From assembly GCA_043228905.1 (NCBI GenBank), contig JBHGNT010000010.1, positions 22,010,001 to 22,074,000 of the forward strand: a DNA stretch of 64,000 nucleotides, read 5' to 3'. The DNA comes from Azolla caroliniana (Eukaryota; Polypodiophyta). This document shows, piece after piece, positions 32,453-44,629 of the stretch (positions are counted from its first letter, which is position 1; each line of letters begins with the position of its first letter). The notes beneath the pieces were generated by a model that saw only the letters and a list, made by a program, of their open reading frames with translations, was not told the origin of the DNA and ran no database searches. The position numbers and the translations under genes were made by a program.

Positions 32453-33072
32453 TTGCCGTCACCATCTTCTTTTTCTTTTGAACACAGAAAAGATTTGTGG
32501 ATCTATCAGAAAACAGAAAAAGAAAAAGAGAAAGGAACACTGAGTTTTAGAGGAGCAAGAGCAGTAGAGCAAAGGCCACTGGGGAACGGAGCAAGACCGG
32601 GAGCAAAAGCGCGCCCACATGACAACGCAGAGTGGAGGCCACACAGGTCGGTGCCCCAACCCCCCAGTTCGAAGATAGATCAGGAGATAGATCACCTTGA
32701 GCGAATAGCTGTCATATGCCGCATGGTGGGCTCCTGCCCAAATAGATGCTTACTACGAGATATGTTGCAAGGCAAGTACCATGCACAAGTAGGTGGAATA
32801 AAGGAAGTCCAACTTCTTGGTAAAGGTTTCTATCAAATCATCCTAGAGGACAAGGATGCCACAACGAAACTCATAGCAATGTCTCCCTGCTAGATCCAAA
32901 ACACATGGTTATTCATGCGTAAATGGACACATGGTTTTAACCTCAGAGAAGGATGTGCAACACAATGATTGCATGAAAAAGGTAACAATGTTGTTTCCTG
33001 CTTTATCCTTAAAATACAACATGATACTTCTCACTATTGGAAACTCCTTTGGTATGATGTTGGATTGTTAAG
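32453..33072 (+). pseudogene. Plant LINE ORF1 fragment (DUF4283-like)
   Basis: An open frame to 32893 with VICRMVGSCPNRCLLRDML, then GKGFYQIILEDKDATTKLI. After a TAG it reads NTWLFMRKWTHGFNL. This matches the shape of DUF4283, the N-terminal domain of L1-type LINE ORF1 proteins in plants. The sequence then decays until an LTR-like block at 33073. A GC-rich 5' leader with atcgcc repeats (32405-32425) precedes it. Orientation agrees with the LINE ORF2 at 44630. Confidence 0.65.
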
Positions 33073-33400
33073 TGTCGGGATCACACCACAACCGGTAATG
33101 AAGAAGAGCGCACCGACAAGGACGTAGTATGGCTAAAGGACCTATGAAGAGGGAACGACAAGAGGAAAGAGGACTAAGGGACACCCAAATGTGAAAGGTC
33201 CACACCCTAAATGTAAATGCCATATAAACCACACAGTGGTGGCTTTGTAAGGGTTCTTCCATTTGTAAAGATCTCCCTATTGATTAAGAGCTAGAGCTTA
33301 ACCTTTAAGCTTAAGAGAGATTAGTGAAGCGTTTAGTTAGAGAACACTAATCTCTCTTCCTTGTTGGTGCTAGACCTCTTAGCAAAGAGGGTTAATAACA
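33073..33400. repeat. LTR-like segment (328 bp)
   Basis: It begins tgtcgggatcacacc and ends gttaataaca, so it has TG...CA ends, and a catataaacc element lies near its middle. Flanks ttaag and tattc do not match. It could be the 3' LTR of the gypsy element read on the minus strand or a separate LTR, so I leave orientation open. Confidence 0.5.
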
Positions 33401-35753
33401 TATTCATAACTCCTATTGTCTATAGCTGTCATATACCAGAACCCAGTTGGTGGGTCTTGTGGAATCGTTCTTTGTTCTTCACCCTCGCGGCCCATAGTTT
33501 TTCCACGGCTCGTTCCACATCCTCCAGTCTTCGCTCGAGCTACCGGATCCGCGCTGCTAACAACTGATCTTGGCTCATCTCGTCTTTCCAGTGCACCGCA
33601 TTCCATGAGGAGATCGTTCGCTCCATTGGCATGACCGATGTCTACCCGTACATCAGCTCCGTTGGCATGAACCTGGTTACCGAACTGTGCGTAGTTCAGT
33701 CGGCCCACAACGCATAGGGTAAGAGCCACAACCAGTTTCCGACTTGGCCTCCACATGCCCACACTAACGCTTTGACGATCGGCCCGTGTCCGCATTCCAC
33801 CTTCCCGTTCGCCTCCGGATTGTACGCCGTGGTGAGCGAGAGTTTAACCCCTAGCCGGTCAAACAACTCTTCAGCCTCTTGTGCGTCCAATTCTCCGTGG
33901 TCGGCTATGATCTTTCCTACACACCCGTATTGGCATACCACCTCTTCGATCAGAAATCGGCACACGGCCGTGGTCATTTTGTTCGTCCTACCCCCATCGG
34001 CATCATCACCAGATCCACCATCCATTTGAAGTGAATAGTCGGAGGGTAGGTCGGGTGAAGCTCGTCCCGATGTCAAACTATGGAGTGCATCTGACAGCTT
34101 TCGCGAGTCGTCACGAACCGATGCACGTCCAAGTATAGTCCCGGCCACCATTACTTCCTCCTTCAACTTCTTGAATATGGCCCATGTCCCGCGGTGTCCA
34201 GCCCAGGGACTTTCGTGGTACGCCGCTAGTAACTCGGAGCGGGATGTCGTTTCTCTTCTTCGGGTACTTCCATATGCACCCATCCCATAGGAAGAATCAG
34301 TACACTTTATTCCGAATCCGGTTGGTCTCTTCCTTCGTCCATGCCGTGTTCGGTGTCATCGTCTTTAGGAACCCGCCGATCTGGAGCCACTCCCCGTCGT
34401 ACTTGCTCTCATCGAACTCGTTAAGCGCTGGAGTGCTCCCCTTCCTTGTTGTTACGTAAGCCGACTCGAAGAAGTCCACGCCGACTTCCTCGTCCTCCGA
34501 AACCATGTCGTCCTCATCATCGAATCTCGCCCTCGAAAGCATGTCGGCCATGGCGTTGTCTTTTCCGGAAATGTGTCGAATTTCCGGATTCAGAGACTTG
34601 ATGTACATTATCCACCTCAGCATTGCCAGGTCCGACGTCGCGCATCCGGAGACCATACCGAGGATCCGTAGGTAGTACGTTTCAATTATCACCTCCATCC
34701 CGATCAGGTACTCTTTGTCGGCCTTGACCGCCGAAACGATACCCCAAAGTTCGCGTTTAACTTGGGCGTACCCTCATTGTTGTTCACTGAGGACTTTCGC
34801 ACCGAACCGAATGGGGAATCTCGTGCCATTCTCATCCTCCTGGTTGATCACCCATCCGATTCCGGTCGGACTCATGTCTACGGTCACGTAAATCGGAATA
34901 TCTTTATCGTAGACCGCTTTCCGGAGTGCCGGTGCCGCAACAAGTGCTTCTTTCATTTTCCGGACCGATTCCGTATGCTCCTCTCTCCACTCGAATTTAC
35001 GCCCTTTCTTCAGTAGTCCATAGAGCGGCTCCGCGACGTGGGCGTAATGCGGGATCCAAATATGGTAGAACGCGCACACTCCCAAGAACCTCTGGACTTC
35101 CGTGACCGAATTGCAGTCGCGCTTCATTGCGGAGATGGCCTCAACCTTGGCCAACGACGGTTTCCGACCGAATGGCCCGCATAGGTGTCCGACAACCATG
35201 ATCTCTGATTTCCCGAAGGCCGACTTTTCCACGGAGAAGGTGAGCCTCACACCTTCTAGTCTTCGCAGCACCTTCTCGCAGTCATCGACGTGGTCCGCCA
35301 CAAACTTCCGGCATCCATCCAGTTCGATCGTCTTGTCCTTATCCTCCACAGGGCATCCTTTCATCGGGATGTCGTCTAAGAATGGCATGATGATGTCCGG
35401 GATACAATCCCTTAGCACTTTGTTCATTGCGTTCACCATGTGGGCGACCAAGTTCGTCCCCCCTTGCGGAAGGGTACACATTCGTACTAGGCCGAGAGGA
35501 GTCCACATCGTCGTAAGGTCCCTGCTCTCCACGGCTAGCTGGAACTGATCGTATCCTGAGTATAGATCACCGACCGAGTAAATTGACCTTCCGACGAAGG
35601 CCTCCGTGAACTCGTCTATGGTCGGTCTGATCCCTGCGTTCCGAATGGTCACCTTGTTGATCGGTTGTAGGTCCTGAATGAAGCGCAACGAGCCGTTCTT
35701 CCTGGGCACGGTAAACCACCGATTAGAATACAGGGCACTCGACAATTTGAGGA
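33401..35753 (-). pseudogene. Ty3/gypsy element: RT, RNase H and integrase (broken)
   Basis: Minus strand, in order from 35745: RT with SNRWFTVPRKNGSLRFIQDL, DLYSGYDQFQLA, LPQGGTN and FLDD (near 35371-35382); RNase H-like region (VTVDMSPTGIGWVI; MLRWIMYIKSLNPEIRHISGK); then integrase from 34283 (AYHESPWAGHRGTW; IIADHGELDAQE; AYNPEANGKVECG). RT before integrase is the gypsy order. The frame is broken between RNase H and integrase and at the end. The clade reminds me of gypsy elements of fungi and non-seed plants, a recollection I cannot verify. Confidence 0.85.
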
Positions 35754-35798
35754 TGCCCTGTTGGGAGATAGGTCCCTCTGGATGGGAAGGGAGAAATC

Positions 35799-36010
35799 GG
35801 ATGAGGAGTACCCGGCTACGGAGAGCCGGATGGTGCAGGCCCGGTGTGAATCGGATGAGGAGTACCCGGCTACGGAGAACCGGATGGTGCAGGCCCGGTG
35901 TGAACCGGATGAGGAGTACCTGGCTACGGAGAGCCGGATGGTGCAGGCCCAGTGTGAACCGGATGAGGAGTACCCGGCTACGGAGAGCCGGATGGTGCAG
36001 AACTGGTGAG
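35799..36010 (+). repeat. 54-bp tandem repeats in LTR U3
   Basis: Four units of gatgaggagtacccggctac then ggagagccggatggtgcagg. Because 54 is a multiple of three the repeat is open in all copies, but this is not evidence of a protein. Confidence 0.9.
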
Positions 36011-36024
36011 AACCAGAGGAAGAG

Positions 36025-36107
36025 ACATATTCGTAAATATGTTTCTGAGAGCCCATCGAGGCTATATTTGTAAATAGCCGAAAAGTCATATTAGTATAAA
36101 TATGACT
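36025..36107 (+). promoter_or_regulatory. Three-palindrome promoter of the solo LTR
   Basis: ACATAT-6 nt-ATATGT, GGCTAT-8 nt-ATAGCC and AGTCATAT-TAGTATAA-ATATGACT are all perfect, with the TATA box in the last loop. Confidence 0.75.
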
Positions 36108-36482
36108 TAGGGCAAACTTTTAGTAGTTGTTGTCATTTTCTGTTTTGCATGAGATTAGTGTGCGTAACTGTACAGAGAGAGAGAGAGAGAAAAAGAGGTC
36201 GTTGCCTCTGTTGTAACCGTCGCCTGTGGCGAAGATTTGTGAGCACGAGGTCGGTGCCTCAGTGAACTCACTATTGTATATTCCTACATAGTGACAGTTT
36301 GCAGCCTGTGGGCTGCCGTGGTTTTTCCCCTAGTTTGGGGTTTTCCACGTAAACCTCCTGTGTATTCTCTCCTTCTTTGTGTCGCGTTTTATTTCCTGTT
36401 TTCTGTGTATCATTCTAAGCTCAATTGTGGCCGAGCGTTGCGCATAAGGAACGTTGGGTTCCCGTCATGCCCATCTCCACCT

Positions 36483-38211
36483 TCTGTTTCAGCAGCTCCA
36501 TCAGCTTCGGGATGTGAGCTCTGGGTACTGGAATATGTTTGAGGTTCCATAGTACATGCGGTACCATGAAGATCACCATCGGTTCTACCATCGTGGGGTC
36601 TACGCACCCGATCTCCTTCGGCGAGAATGCGAAGGCCTTTCCGTGACTCCTAAGCATTCTCCAAAACCGGTCCTCCTCCGCCGGCAGTAGAAAGCCACCC
36701 CCACCAACCTTGAGCTCTCGTAGCGTTATGTCGGTAAACCGGTGTCCTATGCCGACCGGATCTCGTAAACTCGGGTCCGACGCGACCCCTTTCATCCGTA
36801 ACTCGCTGCCCTCTGGCAAAGGTGCCACGACTGGCCTCATCTTTCGGTCCACAATCTTGTACTTCGTATCCACTCGGGCCGTCCGATCCGACTTGAGCCC
36901 TCTACCAAAGTCGACGATGACTTCGTACATCTTTTCCGAACATACCAGAATCGTCTGGTCTTCACTAAGGCTCTCTCCGAACACCTCCCGCAGCTTCCCC
37001 AAGGTGTCGTCAAAAGAGACCGCCTCCACGGCTCCGTTGATTTCCTCTTCGGGGCCGAGAACTCCGCATGCCCTGAGTTGCTCTTCTGCCCGCTTCTTCT
37101 CCCGGCCAACGACGCCGACTATTGTACAACCTCTGCTGTCAGAGAACCAAAACTTCCTACCTATGTTACAGGTTCCTTTGCCTACTGTACATGTGTGGGG
37201 TTTTTTCGGAGTGTCCAGACTACCGCGACCCCACGCCTTGATAGCCCTCTCTAAAAATCCCCTCGGCTCTCCGAGTATGGCTCGCCGAGTATCACTGGGA
37301 TGGTCTCCTGCACAAAGAAATGTTGATCTATCTCAACGTCACCGATCTTTATGCACACATTCGGGCACGCACCATGTAGCTCCTCCGTAGTACGCATCGC
37401 CGCGCCTATCTTCCACACGTGCTTTGTGTTGATCGACCACTTCCCCTCCTTGTAGAAGTCCATGGACATCAAGTTGATCTCTGAACCGTGGTCTACCAAC
37501 GCCACCACCGGCTTCTGGATGTCCCCGATCCGAACAGGGGTTTCCGTAGTGGCCCTAGCCCAATGTAGCCTCGAGTAGTGGCTTTCCGCCAACTCGTCCT
37601 CCAGGGCCATGTCTTCTAGGTGCGTAGTTCGCACCTCCACCGGCTTCTCCGGCTCTAGCTCTATCAAAAGCCTCTTTCGCTTCACCAAGTCTACGATGAG
37701 GTCGTGGTACTCCTTCTTGGCGATACCGAGCACTTCCCTCAGCGACAACTCCACTTTGTTGTCGAGGATCCGCTCCTCCAGGTCCTTTCGATCTCCGTGC
37801 TCAACTGGTAACTGGCCTTCTTGGCTTTATACGGTGCGCCGGGTGCACCGGTGTCATTCTGCCTCAAGCCGAACTAGATCTCATACCGTTGTGAGGGTCC
37901 AGCCCCTTCGGTTTTTCCCGCACGCTTCTCTTCCATCAGAACCTTGTAGTTCTGGCACGCGACTTCTACGAAGCTCGTCTTTTCTTCGACCGGGTCACTT
38001 CTACGAAGCTCGTCTTTCCTCGCAGTCCGCTTCTTCTTTCCTCAATCGTACGCCGGTGAGGCCTTCTAGAATCAATGGCCAAATCCCGGAGTCCTTCGTC
38101 TTCTAGACTTCGTCGCTCCCGACCCGGATTCCTACCGACGCCGAGTAGTGGACAGTCTCCGCATGGCGAGCCGCCGTTTCTTCCATCAACTGCTTCATTC
38201 CCCCTTGTTTG
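36483..38211 (-). pseudogene. Ty3/gypsy element: protease and RT N-terminus (broken)
   Basis: From the right: the gag C-terminal part (MKQLMEETAARHAE near 38190), then an open frame 37754-37251 with LREVLGIAKKEY and an aspartic protease (VALVDHGSEINLMS, where DTG is DHG). Then 37029-36483: FAFSPKEIGCVDPTMVEPM and IPVPRAHIPKLMELLKQK, the approach to the RT. Multiple frameshifts separate these pieces. Confidence 0.82.
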
Positions 38212-38499
38212 AGAGGACTACGTGCTCCTTCGACAACGCTCGGCCACAACCGAGTCTAGAATCAAACACAGAAAAAATGGATAATGTACGCACGACATAG
38301 TAAAGAGAAGAGTACACAGGATGTTTACGTGGAAAACCCAAACATGGGAAAAAACCACCGCAGTCCACAGACTGCAAACTATCACTATGTTACAATGTAC
38401 AATAGATGAACACAGAGGCAACAACCTCTTGCTCACTATCTTCGCCACAGGCGGCGGTTACAACAGAGACAACGTCCTCTTCGTCTCTCACTCACTCAC

Positions 38500-38571
<72 letters not shown>

Positions 38572-38920
38572 CACGGTTGCACTCTAAAATCTTGCACCAA
38601 CAAGAATGAATACAACCCTGTACTAAATTTTCCCTAAGTCATATTTATACTAATATGACTTTTCGGCTATTTACAAATATAGCCCCAATGGACTCTCAAA
38701 AACATATTTATGAATATGTCCCTTCATCCGGTGAGCGCTCCTCACCGGGCCTGCATCATCCGGCTCTTGCCGGGCACTCGTCATCCGGTTCTCACTGGGC
38801 CTTCCTTGCCGGGTACTCGTCATCCGGTTCTCATCAGGTCTTCCATTGCCAGGTACTCCACATCCGGTTTCTTCTCACTATTCTTCTCACTTCCCATCCG
38901 GAGGGACCTATTTCCTAACA
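38212..38920 (-). mobile_element. Copia-type LTR inserted in the gypsy gag
   Basis: On the minus strand it starts tgttaggaaataggtccctcc (38920) and runs through CCGGATG-type units, the three-palindrome promoter (38637-38718, reversed), a CT/GA tract (38511-38568) and ggttgtggccgagcgttg. The gypsy gag reads on either side, but no clean target duplication remains, so the left boundary (about 38212) is approximate. Confidence 0.75.
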
Positions 38921-39600
38921 CGTCTGACGTTCTGTTCCAGGGCCCTCCTGGTTTCACAAGCGTGTACACACCTGTTCCACAGGTACACCACGTTAGACCT
39001 TATTGCTTCAGCGAAATCCCCGCAGTCCTTTGGGGCGTGGTCGATCGCGTCGCACCACAAGCACCAATGCCTGGCCGGAGGCCTTCAGTCGTGGGATTGT
39101 TCGTCGTTGTCCCTCCGTGCCTGTGCAATCTGGAGATCCCTCACCATCTGAGTTAGCTCCTCTAGAGCCGCACCTCTGGACAGGCCCTTGACCACGTTGG
39201 TCGAAGTCGAGCCGGTCTCAAGCCAATCTCAGGTCTCCTCCCTTCGCGCCGGTGGGGGTACCTCGAGCTTTCTTGCCACAACAGAGCCTGCCCCCGCCGA
39301 GCCTTTATCGACCCAATCTCGCCGTTTGTTGAAACGGCCGCAGACTCTCTTCACCACAGCCCAGTCGGCCGTCAGCCCGTCATCGATCTCTAGTAGGAAG
39401 CCCACTTGCTCCCGGTCCCTCACATCCACCGATTTAACGAACAATAGGACACGACTTGTGTCCAATATGGTCCGGTCTAGTGTCGAAAGACGCGTGAAGC
39501 GCTCTTCAAACTCCCAGAGGAGCACCGACGCATTTCTCCCCTTTTCGAAAACCTCCACAGAGAAAGATGGAGGAGAAGAGCTTGGTCTCTAGTCCGGCAA
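38921..39600 (-). pseudogene. Ty3/gypsy element: gag
   Basis: Minus strand from about 39558: MEVFEKGRNASVLLWEFEE, TLDRTILDTSRVLLFVKSV and DREQVGFLLEIDDG, a gypsy-type capsid region. A zinc-knuckle relic (CLWCDAIDHAPKDC) lies near 39050, followed by VVYLWN. The frame breaks at 39229 and resumes. Confidence 0.78.
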
Positions 39601-39880
39601 CACTTCGTCCTCGACTCTAGCGATCCCCATTACGATTCCTCTCCCTCTCTTTTATAGCCCAAGGAGGGACTCGGCCGTCACAACCCGTTACATCATCTTT
39701 ACTCTTTGTCCTCTCGGACAGAGATACGCCTCGATTTTCTACTACCAAATGCATGCTACCTAGGATATTCACATCAGTCGACTTGTACCTAAATATATAC
39801 ATTACAACAAAACTTGTGCCTACGTATAAGGGCTAGTTCGCGCACATTATTCTCCGATTCCGCCTAGGGACGGTTTTCTC
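39601..39880 (-). promoter_or_regulatory. Upstream region of gypsy gag with TATA box
   Basis: On the minus strand TATAAAAG (39649-39656) lies about 90 bp upstream of the gag ATG, as in an LTR whose rest is lost. I find no primer-binding site between them, so a deletion is likely. Bases 39780-39880 hold no recognised feature and end where copia C starts. Confidence 0.4.
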
Positions 39881-41516
39881 CATGACATCGGTATGCACCA
39901 ACTCCAGTGGTGCATTGCGTCTCATCGGTGGCCTTGATCGGAAGGAGGTCCGGTTTTGCTTACCGGCTAGGCAGTTGGTGCACCTCTCAAGATGCACGTT
40001 CTTCACCAGAATGAGGTTGTCATCGGCAAGCCTCTTCATCCCCTTCTTGCTCATGTGACACAGTCTCTTGTGCCACAGCTCACCGGTAGTGTCGGAATCA
40101 GTGCACTTCTCCAAGTGCACGTTCTTCACTAGAATGAGGTTGTCATCTGCAAGCCTCTTCATCCCCTTCTCACTCATGTGACACATCCTCTTGTGCCACA
40201 GCTCACCGGCAGTGTCGGAAGCCACGTTCACTTCTTCCGGGCATAACCGGGCATTCATCAAGTATAATGTGTTGACCTTTCGGGCCCGAGCCACTATCAG
40301 GCTCCCCTTGCTAAACTTCATGATATCGTTCTGGATGCTACCAGTGTAGCCTTCATCATCTAGCCGACCGGCTGATATCAGGTTCAATCAAACCTTCGGA
40401 ACGTGTCAGACATCCTTCAATAGCAACTTGCATCCGGTTGGTGCTGTCAACCACACATCTCCTATGCCGACAATTCGGCATGTACCTTCATTCCCCATCT
40501 GAACATAACTATGCTCGCCGGTTGTGTAGGATGAGAAGCATTTCTGGTTCGGGGTCAGGTGGAATGACGCTCCAGAATTGACAACCCACGTTGTCTCGTC
40601 GCCGGCAAGGTTCAACTCACTCTCCTTGGTGATGAGCATCAACTCCTCTTCACTTGCCGCGATTGCCGTCGTTCCCTTCCGGTCTGGTCCCCTCCGGTCT
40701 TTACCGTTCCGGTCCGGTGACTGCTTCGAATCGGTATTGTCGGTTTCCTTGTCTTTCCGAAAATGCCGATGCCGACAGTTCTTCTGGAAGTGTCTCGGCT
40801 TGCCGCAGTAGAAGCAAGTGGGCCTCCCCCTTGACTTTCACCGTATCCCCAATTTTTCCTGGTTCTGGGGACTCTGATTCCTTTGTCTTCCGCGTTCCGA
40901 TTGGGTAAGGAGCAATTTGGAGTCGGAGCTCGTATCCTTGTCTTTCCGACGTGCCTCCTCATCTAGCAAGCTCGACTTGACTCTTGCTAGGGATAACTGT
41001 TTTCCTTCCGGCCCGGCATTGCCCAAAGTGACAACCAACGTCTCCCAATTATCTAGGAGGGAACTGAGTAGGAGCAATGCTGGTACCTCATCGGCGAGAG
41101 GTACTTCCAACGAAGTTGCCTGGTGAATCAGCCCCTGGAAGGTATTCATGTGCTCCGCCATGCTGGAGCCATCTTGGTACCAGAGCCTCACTAGCTTCCG
41201 AAATACTGAAACCCGATTTACAACATTTTTGTTCTGAAACATAATGTTTATCTTCTCCCAGAGCTCATGAGCCTTACTCTCCTTGTTGAAGTTGTTATAT
41301 AGGCTCATGTCGATGAAGCACCAAATGTATGTTGTTGTCTTCATGTGCATCACCTCCCACACTGTGGCATCAATCTTGTCCGGTCTCTTGTCCCCGAACT
41401 GAACCGGCAACCAAAGATCTTTAACCATGAGCATGTCCCTCATCTTCGACTTCCACACCGAGTAGTTGGATCCGGTGAGCTTGAACATGCCTCCCAACAA
41501 ATCTTCCATTTTTCTG
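39881..41516 (-). pseudogene. Copia element C, gag to pre-integrase (truncated)
   Basis: Minus strand. Gag starts near 41510 with MEDLLGGMFKLTGSNYSVW, then DMSLYNNFNKESKAHELW. The RNA-binding and linker part lies near 40960-40700, with a zinc knuckle in another frame (CFYCGKPRHFQKNC type), then WVVNSGASFHLTP (protease DSG altered to NSG) and the pre-integrase, tandemly duplicated at 39975-40222. It ends abruptly after LELVHTDV at about 39881, so integrase, RT, RNase H and 3' LTR are gone. It is related to B and B1. Confidence 0.85.
39975..40222 (-). repeat. 123-bp tandem duplication in element C
   Basis: The pre-integrase block GELWHKRLCHMSKKGMKRL through VHLERCT is present twice, 123 bp apart and in frame (41 codons). 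Confidence 0.9.
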
Positions 41517-41525
41517 TGTTGTTTC

Positions 41526-41537
41526 GTTCTGATACCA
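41526..41537 (-). other. Primer-binding site of element C
   Basis: TGGTATCAGAAC on the minus strand, three bases from the LTR end, as in B1. Confidence 0.85.
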
Positions 41538-41540
41538 GAT

Positions 41541-41808
41541 TGATAGGAACATTGCGGAATAATCTTCGGCCACAACTGAGAATTAGATCTCTTAACGATA
41601 ATCAAACACAGTAAAAAATGAGAAATGGAAGTAAGTACACACACAAAAGGGAATACATAGGATGTTAACGTGGAAAACCCTAAACGGGAAAAACCACGGG
41701 AGCCCACAGACTCCGAACTATCACTATGTAAGGAGAATACAACAGGGGAACACAGAGGCAACGACCTCGTGCTCCCAATCTTCGCCTGGCGGCAGTTACA
41801 ACAGAGAC

Positions 41809-41844
<36 letters not shown>

Positions 41845-42119
41845 CCCTCTGCTACGCTCTGTACAGTAGTTACACTAATAATACTACACAAAGAAATTAC
41901 AACACAATGATCTGCAACAACAACAACAACAAGACACACACAGGTCATATTTATACTAATATGATGTTAGGACTATTTACAGATATAGCCCCACTGGGCT
42001 CTCTTGAACATATATGAGGTTCTCACCGGGCCTGCAACATTCGGTTCTCACCGGGGTACTCATCATCCGGTTCTTACCGGGCCTTCATCATCCCATCCGG
42101 AGGGACCGAAATCCTAACA
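41541..42119 (-). repeat. 5' LTR of element C
   Basis: 579 bp, on the minus strand from tgttaggatttcggtccctcc to aatgttcctatca. A CT tract lies at 41815-41842, and a decayed palindromic promoter near 41943-42020. Confidence 0.88.
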
Positions 42120-43389
42120 TTTAGCAACGTAAGTGAGAAAATATTGAAGATAGATAGATGGATGAAGAGAGAGAGAGAGAGAGATTGATATTGATATTGA
42201 ACCCTTGACTTTAGTTTTACGAGACAAGATACATCACCATTAGGATAACTCAGATCTTTGGTTAAAAGTTTCTTTTTTACTTACATCACTCGCCTCCTTA
42301 CACAAGACCAACTATAGGCTTTTATAGGGCTCTCCATGCAAAAACCATGGGCTAAAACCACGAGCTAAAACCATGGGATAAAACCACGGGCTAAAACCAT
42401 GGTTTTGTGCCCACGGTTTCTATATGTTTGCTTCCTACAAAATACTGAATATGAAAAGAAAATATACAAATTCTAAAGCACTCAATAGTGGCTTTAGTGG
42501 TAAGTTAATTTGTCACCTATCTTGGAGGTACAAGGTTCAAGCCTTGCTTCCACCCCTATGTATGCACTTAAATGTTATTAGGCTTTAGTCTTATTTTTAT
42601 ATTTACGATTGAGCGCACATCACACGTGCACATGTTTAACTTTATATCTAGCTTTTCTTTTACGATTCTCATTTCAGTCCTATTTACAACATGCTAGCAT
42701 ATGCGTGTGGCCTTCACCCCTTTCACACATGCACATTGCACCTTCTCGATTTCGTTCGTTGCACACAATTTTCACACCGTTGCCGAAAATCTTCGCGACA
42801 ACGTAAACAATGGGAGAAGTTATGTGTACACCTTAACCTACGAGACATCTGGCATTCTGACAACTTCCAATGAAAAAGGGACTCTCTCTTATTCTTGTTA
42901 AGAATTAGGTAAGTAATTAAGGGTTTTTTTTTTTTTTTCCATAAAAAATATGCTCCATTGGTATTAAAATTAACAATGCCAAAGGCAATCTACAAATTGT
43001 ACATAATAGTTTCCACTCCATAAGTATATGTCGTAAAAAAAGGGACCAAATAAAGATGGCATTTGTTATGGCCTCTAAAAAACATCATGTTGCAGCCAAC
43101 ATTGGCTGAATGTGATTCCACATATACTGAAGCTCTTTAGTATACCCATATTCAACCTATAAACAAATTCCTGGTTGTCCAATAGTTGTTCCCGTTCCTT
43201 GGCCTTTAATTTTCCTTTGTGAATGTCCTTTTGTACCACTTAGGTAATACAAAACTGCTCTCTCCAATCAAGCCATTGAGGTAATCTGCTACTTCTTGGC
43301 CGTAGTCTTCTTCAAGCTGAAACTCAGAACAACCATACATTGATTAGACCATAATCTCATCACAACCATTCTTCATTTAACCCACATCA
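42120..43389. other. Intergenic DNA
   Basis: No gene seen. It has a GA tract (42168-42184), repeats of ccatgggctaaaaccacg (42340-42405), a SINE-like unit (42483-42560) and plain AT-rich DNA. Confidence 0.6.
42483..42560 (+). repeat. SINE-like tRNA-derived head
   Basis: An A box-like TGGCTTTAGTGG (about 42489) and a B box-like AGGTTCAAGCC (about 42532) are spaced as in a pol III promoter. No cloverleaf of a functional tRNA is apparent. Confidence 0.5.
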
Positions 43390-44234
43390 GTCATGTCTCC
43401 GATTAACGTCATTGCCCAAAAACCCCAAAAATCTGTGATAAGAATAAAATCCGTCTAAAAATTCCTCACCCACTCGTGATGATTGGCTTCGACCCTCCCC
43501 ACCATCTTCACTCATCCTCACCACAAATATTTCTTCCTTTAGTCGACATCAGCCATCTCACCGATTAACCTGGTTCCAATGTCCACGCATATCCTGTATA
43601 ATCAACAAAAACTTAGGTTAAAACATGTCCTCACCCACTCCTGCACATTGGCTTCGACCCTCCCCACCATCTTCACTCATCCTTAACACAATAATTCTTC
43701 ATTCAGTCGACATCAGCCATCTCACCAACTACCACGGTGGCAATGTCCACGCATATCCTGTATTGATCAACACAAAATTAATGTAAACATTTCCTCACCC
43801 ACTCGTTATAGTCGGCTTCACCCTCCCCACCATCTTCACTCATCCTTAACACAGAAATTCTTCATACAGTCGACATCAGCCATCTCACCAATTAACACGG
43901 TGGCAATGTCCACGCATATCCTGTATTGATCAACACAAAATTAGTGTAAACATTTTCTCACCCACTCGTTATAGTCGGCTTCACCCTCCCCACCATCTTC
44001 ACTCAACCTTATCACTTTCACACAGAAAATTTCTTCGTTCAATCCACATCAACCGTCTAGCCAATTATCGTCATGACCAATGTCCACGAAAAAACCTGTA
44101 TCAATAACAAAACAGTTAATCTCAAAGTTTCCTCACTCATGATAGATGGCTTCGACCCCCCCGCCATCTTCCCTCATCCTTATCACAGAACAAGAAATTC
44201 TTCATTCAGTCCACGTCAGCCCTCTTGCCGATTA
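43390..44234. repeat. 165-bp satellite, about five units
   Basis: The block gtcgacatcagccatctcacc recurs at 43542, 43706, 43869, about 44041 and 44209, giving 163-172 bp periods. Each unit also has cctcacccactcg, ccctccccaccatcttcact and tgtccacgcatatcctgta. Noncoding. Confidence 0.9.
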
Positions 44235-44629
44235 TGTGATTAAGTTAATAAGCGGAAGATTAAGTGATATGTGTATGTATGTGTGTGAGAGGAAGAGAGA
44301 GAGGAAGATACACTTATGAACAACACAAGATGGGGGGATGAGTAACTATATTAAATTAGCATTATCATCATCAAATACAAAAATACCCACAATGAGGTAT
44401 ATATACATCTCATGTGCAAAGGTGCACATGTGTGAGTAGAATATAGGTACTAAGGTGTAAGTCCTATATTAAATGTACTTGGGAGTGGAGGATCTAGAAT
44501 ATCCCACTTAAGTACAAGGTCCTATTTAAGGTGTTATAATCAATACTTCTAACTATATTCTATCTAGGTAACTACGAAGTGACATGGTTGACTAACTAAC
44601 TAAACTAAGTTGAGCTTGATCTCTCAACA
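44235..44629 (-). mobile_element. Solo LTR of the F family
   Basis: On the minus strand it starts tgttgagagatcaagctcaac (44629) and matches the LTRs of element F. It lacks about the last 45 bp and passes directly into satellite DNA. There is no internal sequence. Confidence 0.85.

Larger units (their letters stand above)
35759..36477 (+). mobile_element. Solo copia-type LTR inserted in the gypsy RT
   Basis: 719 bp from tgttgggagatagg to tcccgtca, flanked by a perfect 5-bp duplication tgccc (35754-35758 and 36478-36482). Removing it restores the gypsy RT frame between VEMG and SSALYSNRW. It carries four 54-bp units (35799-36010) and the three-palindrome promoter (36025-36107). There is no internal region, so it arose by LTR-LTR recombination. 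Confidence 0.9.

Noticed and set aside
33379-33795. Separate host gene
   Set aside because: It reads as the broken C-terminal end of the gypsy pol and runs into the LTR-like segment.
35761-36009. Repeat protein of 18-aa units
   Set aside because: The 54-bp LTR repeat stays open only because its length is a multiple of three; it lies in U3 DNA upstream of the TATA box.
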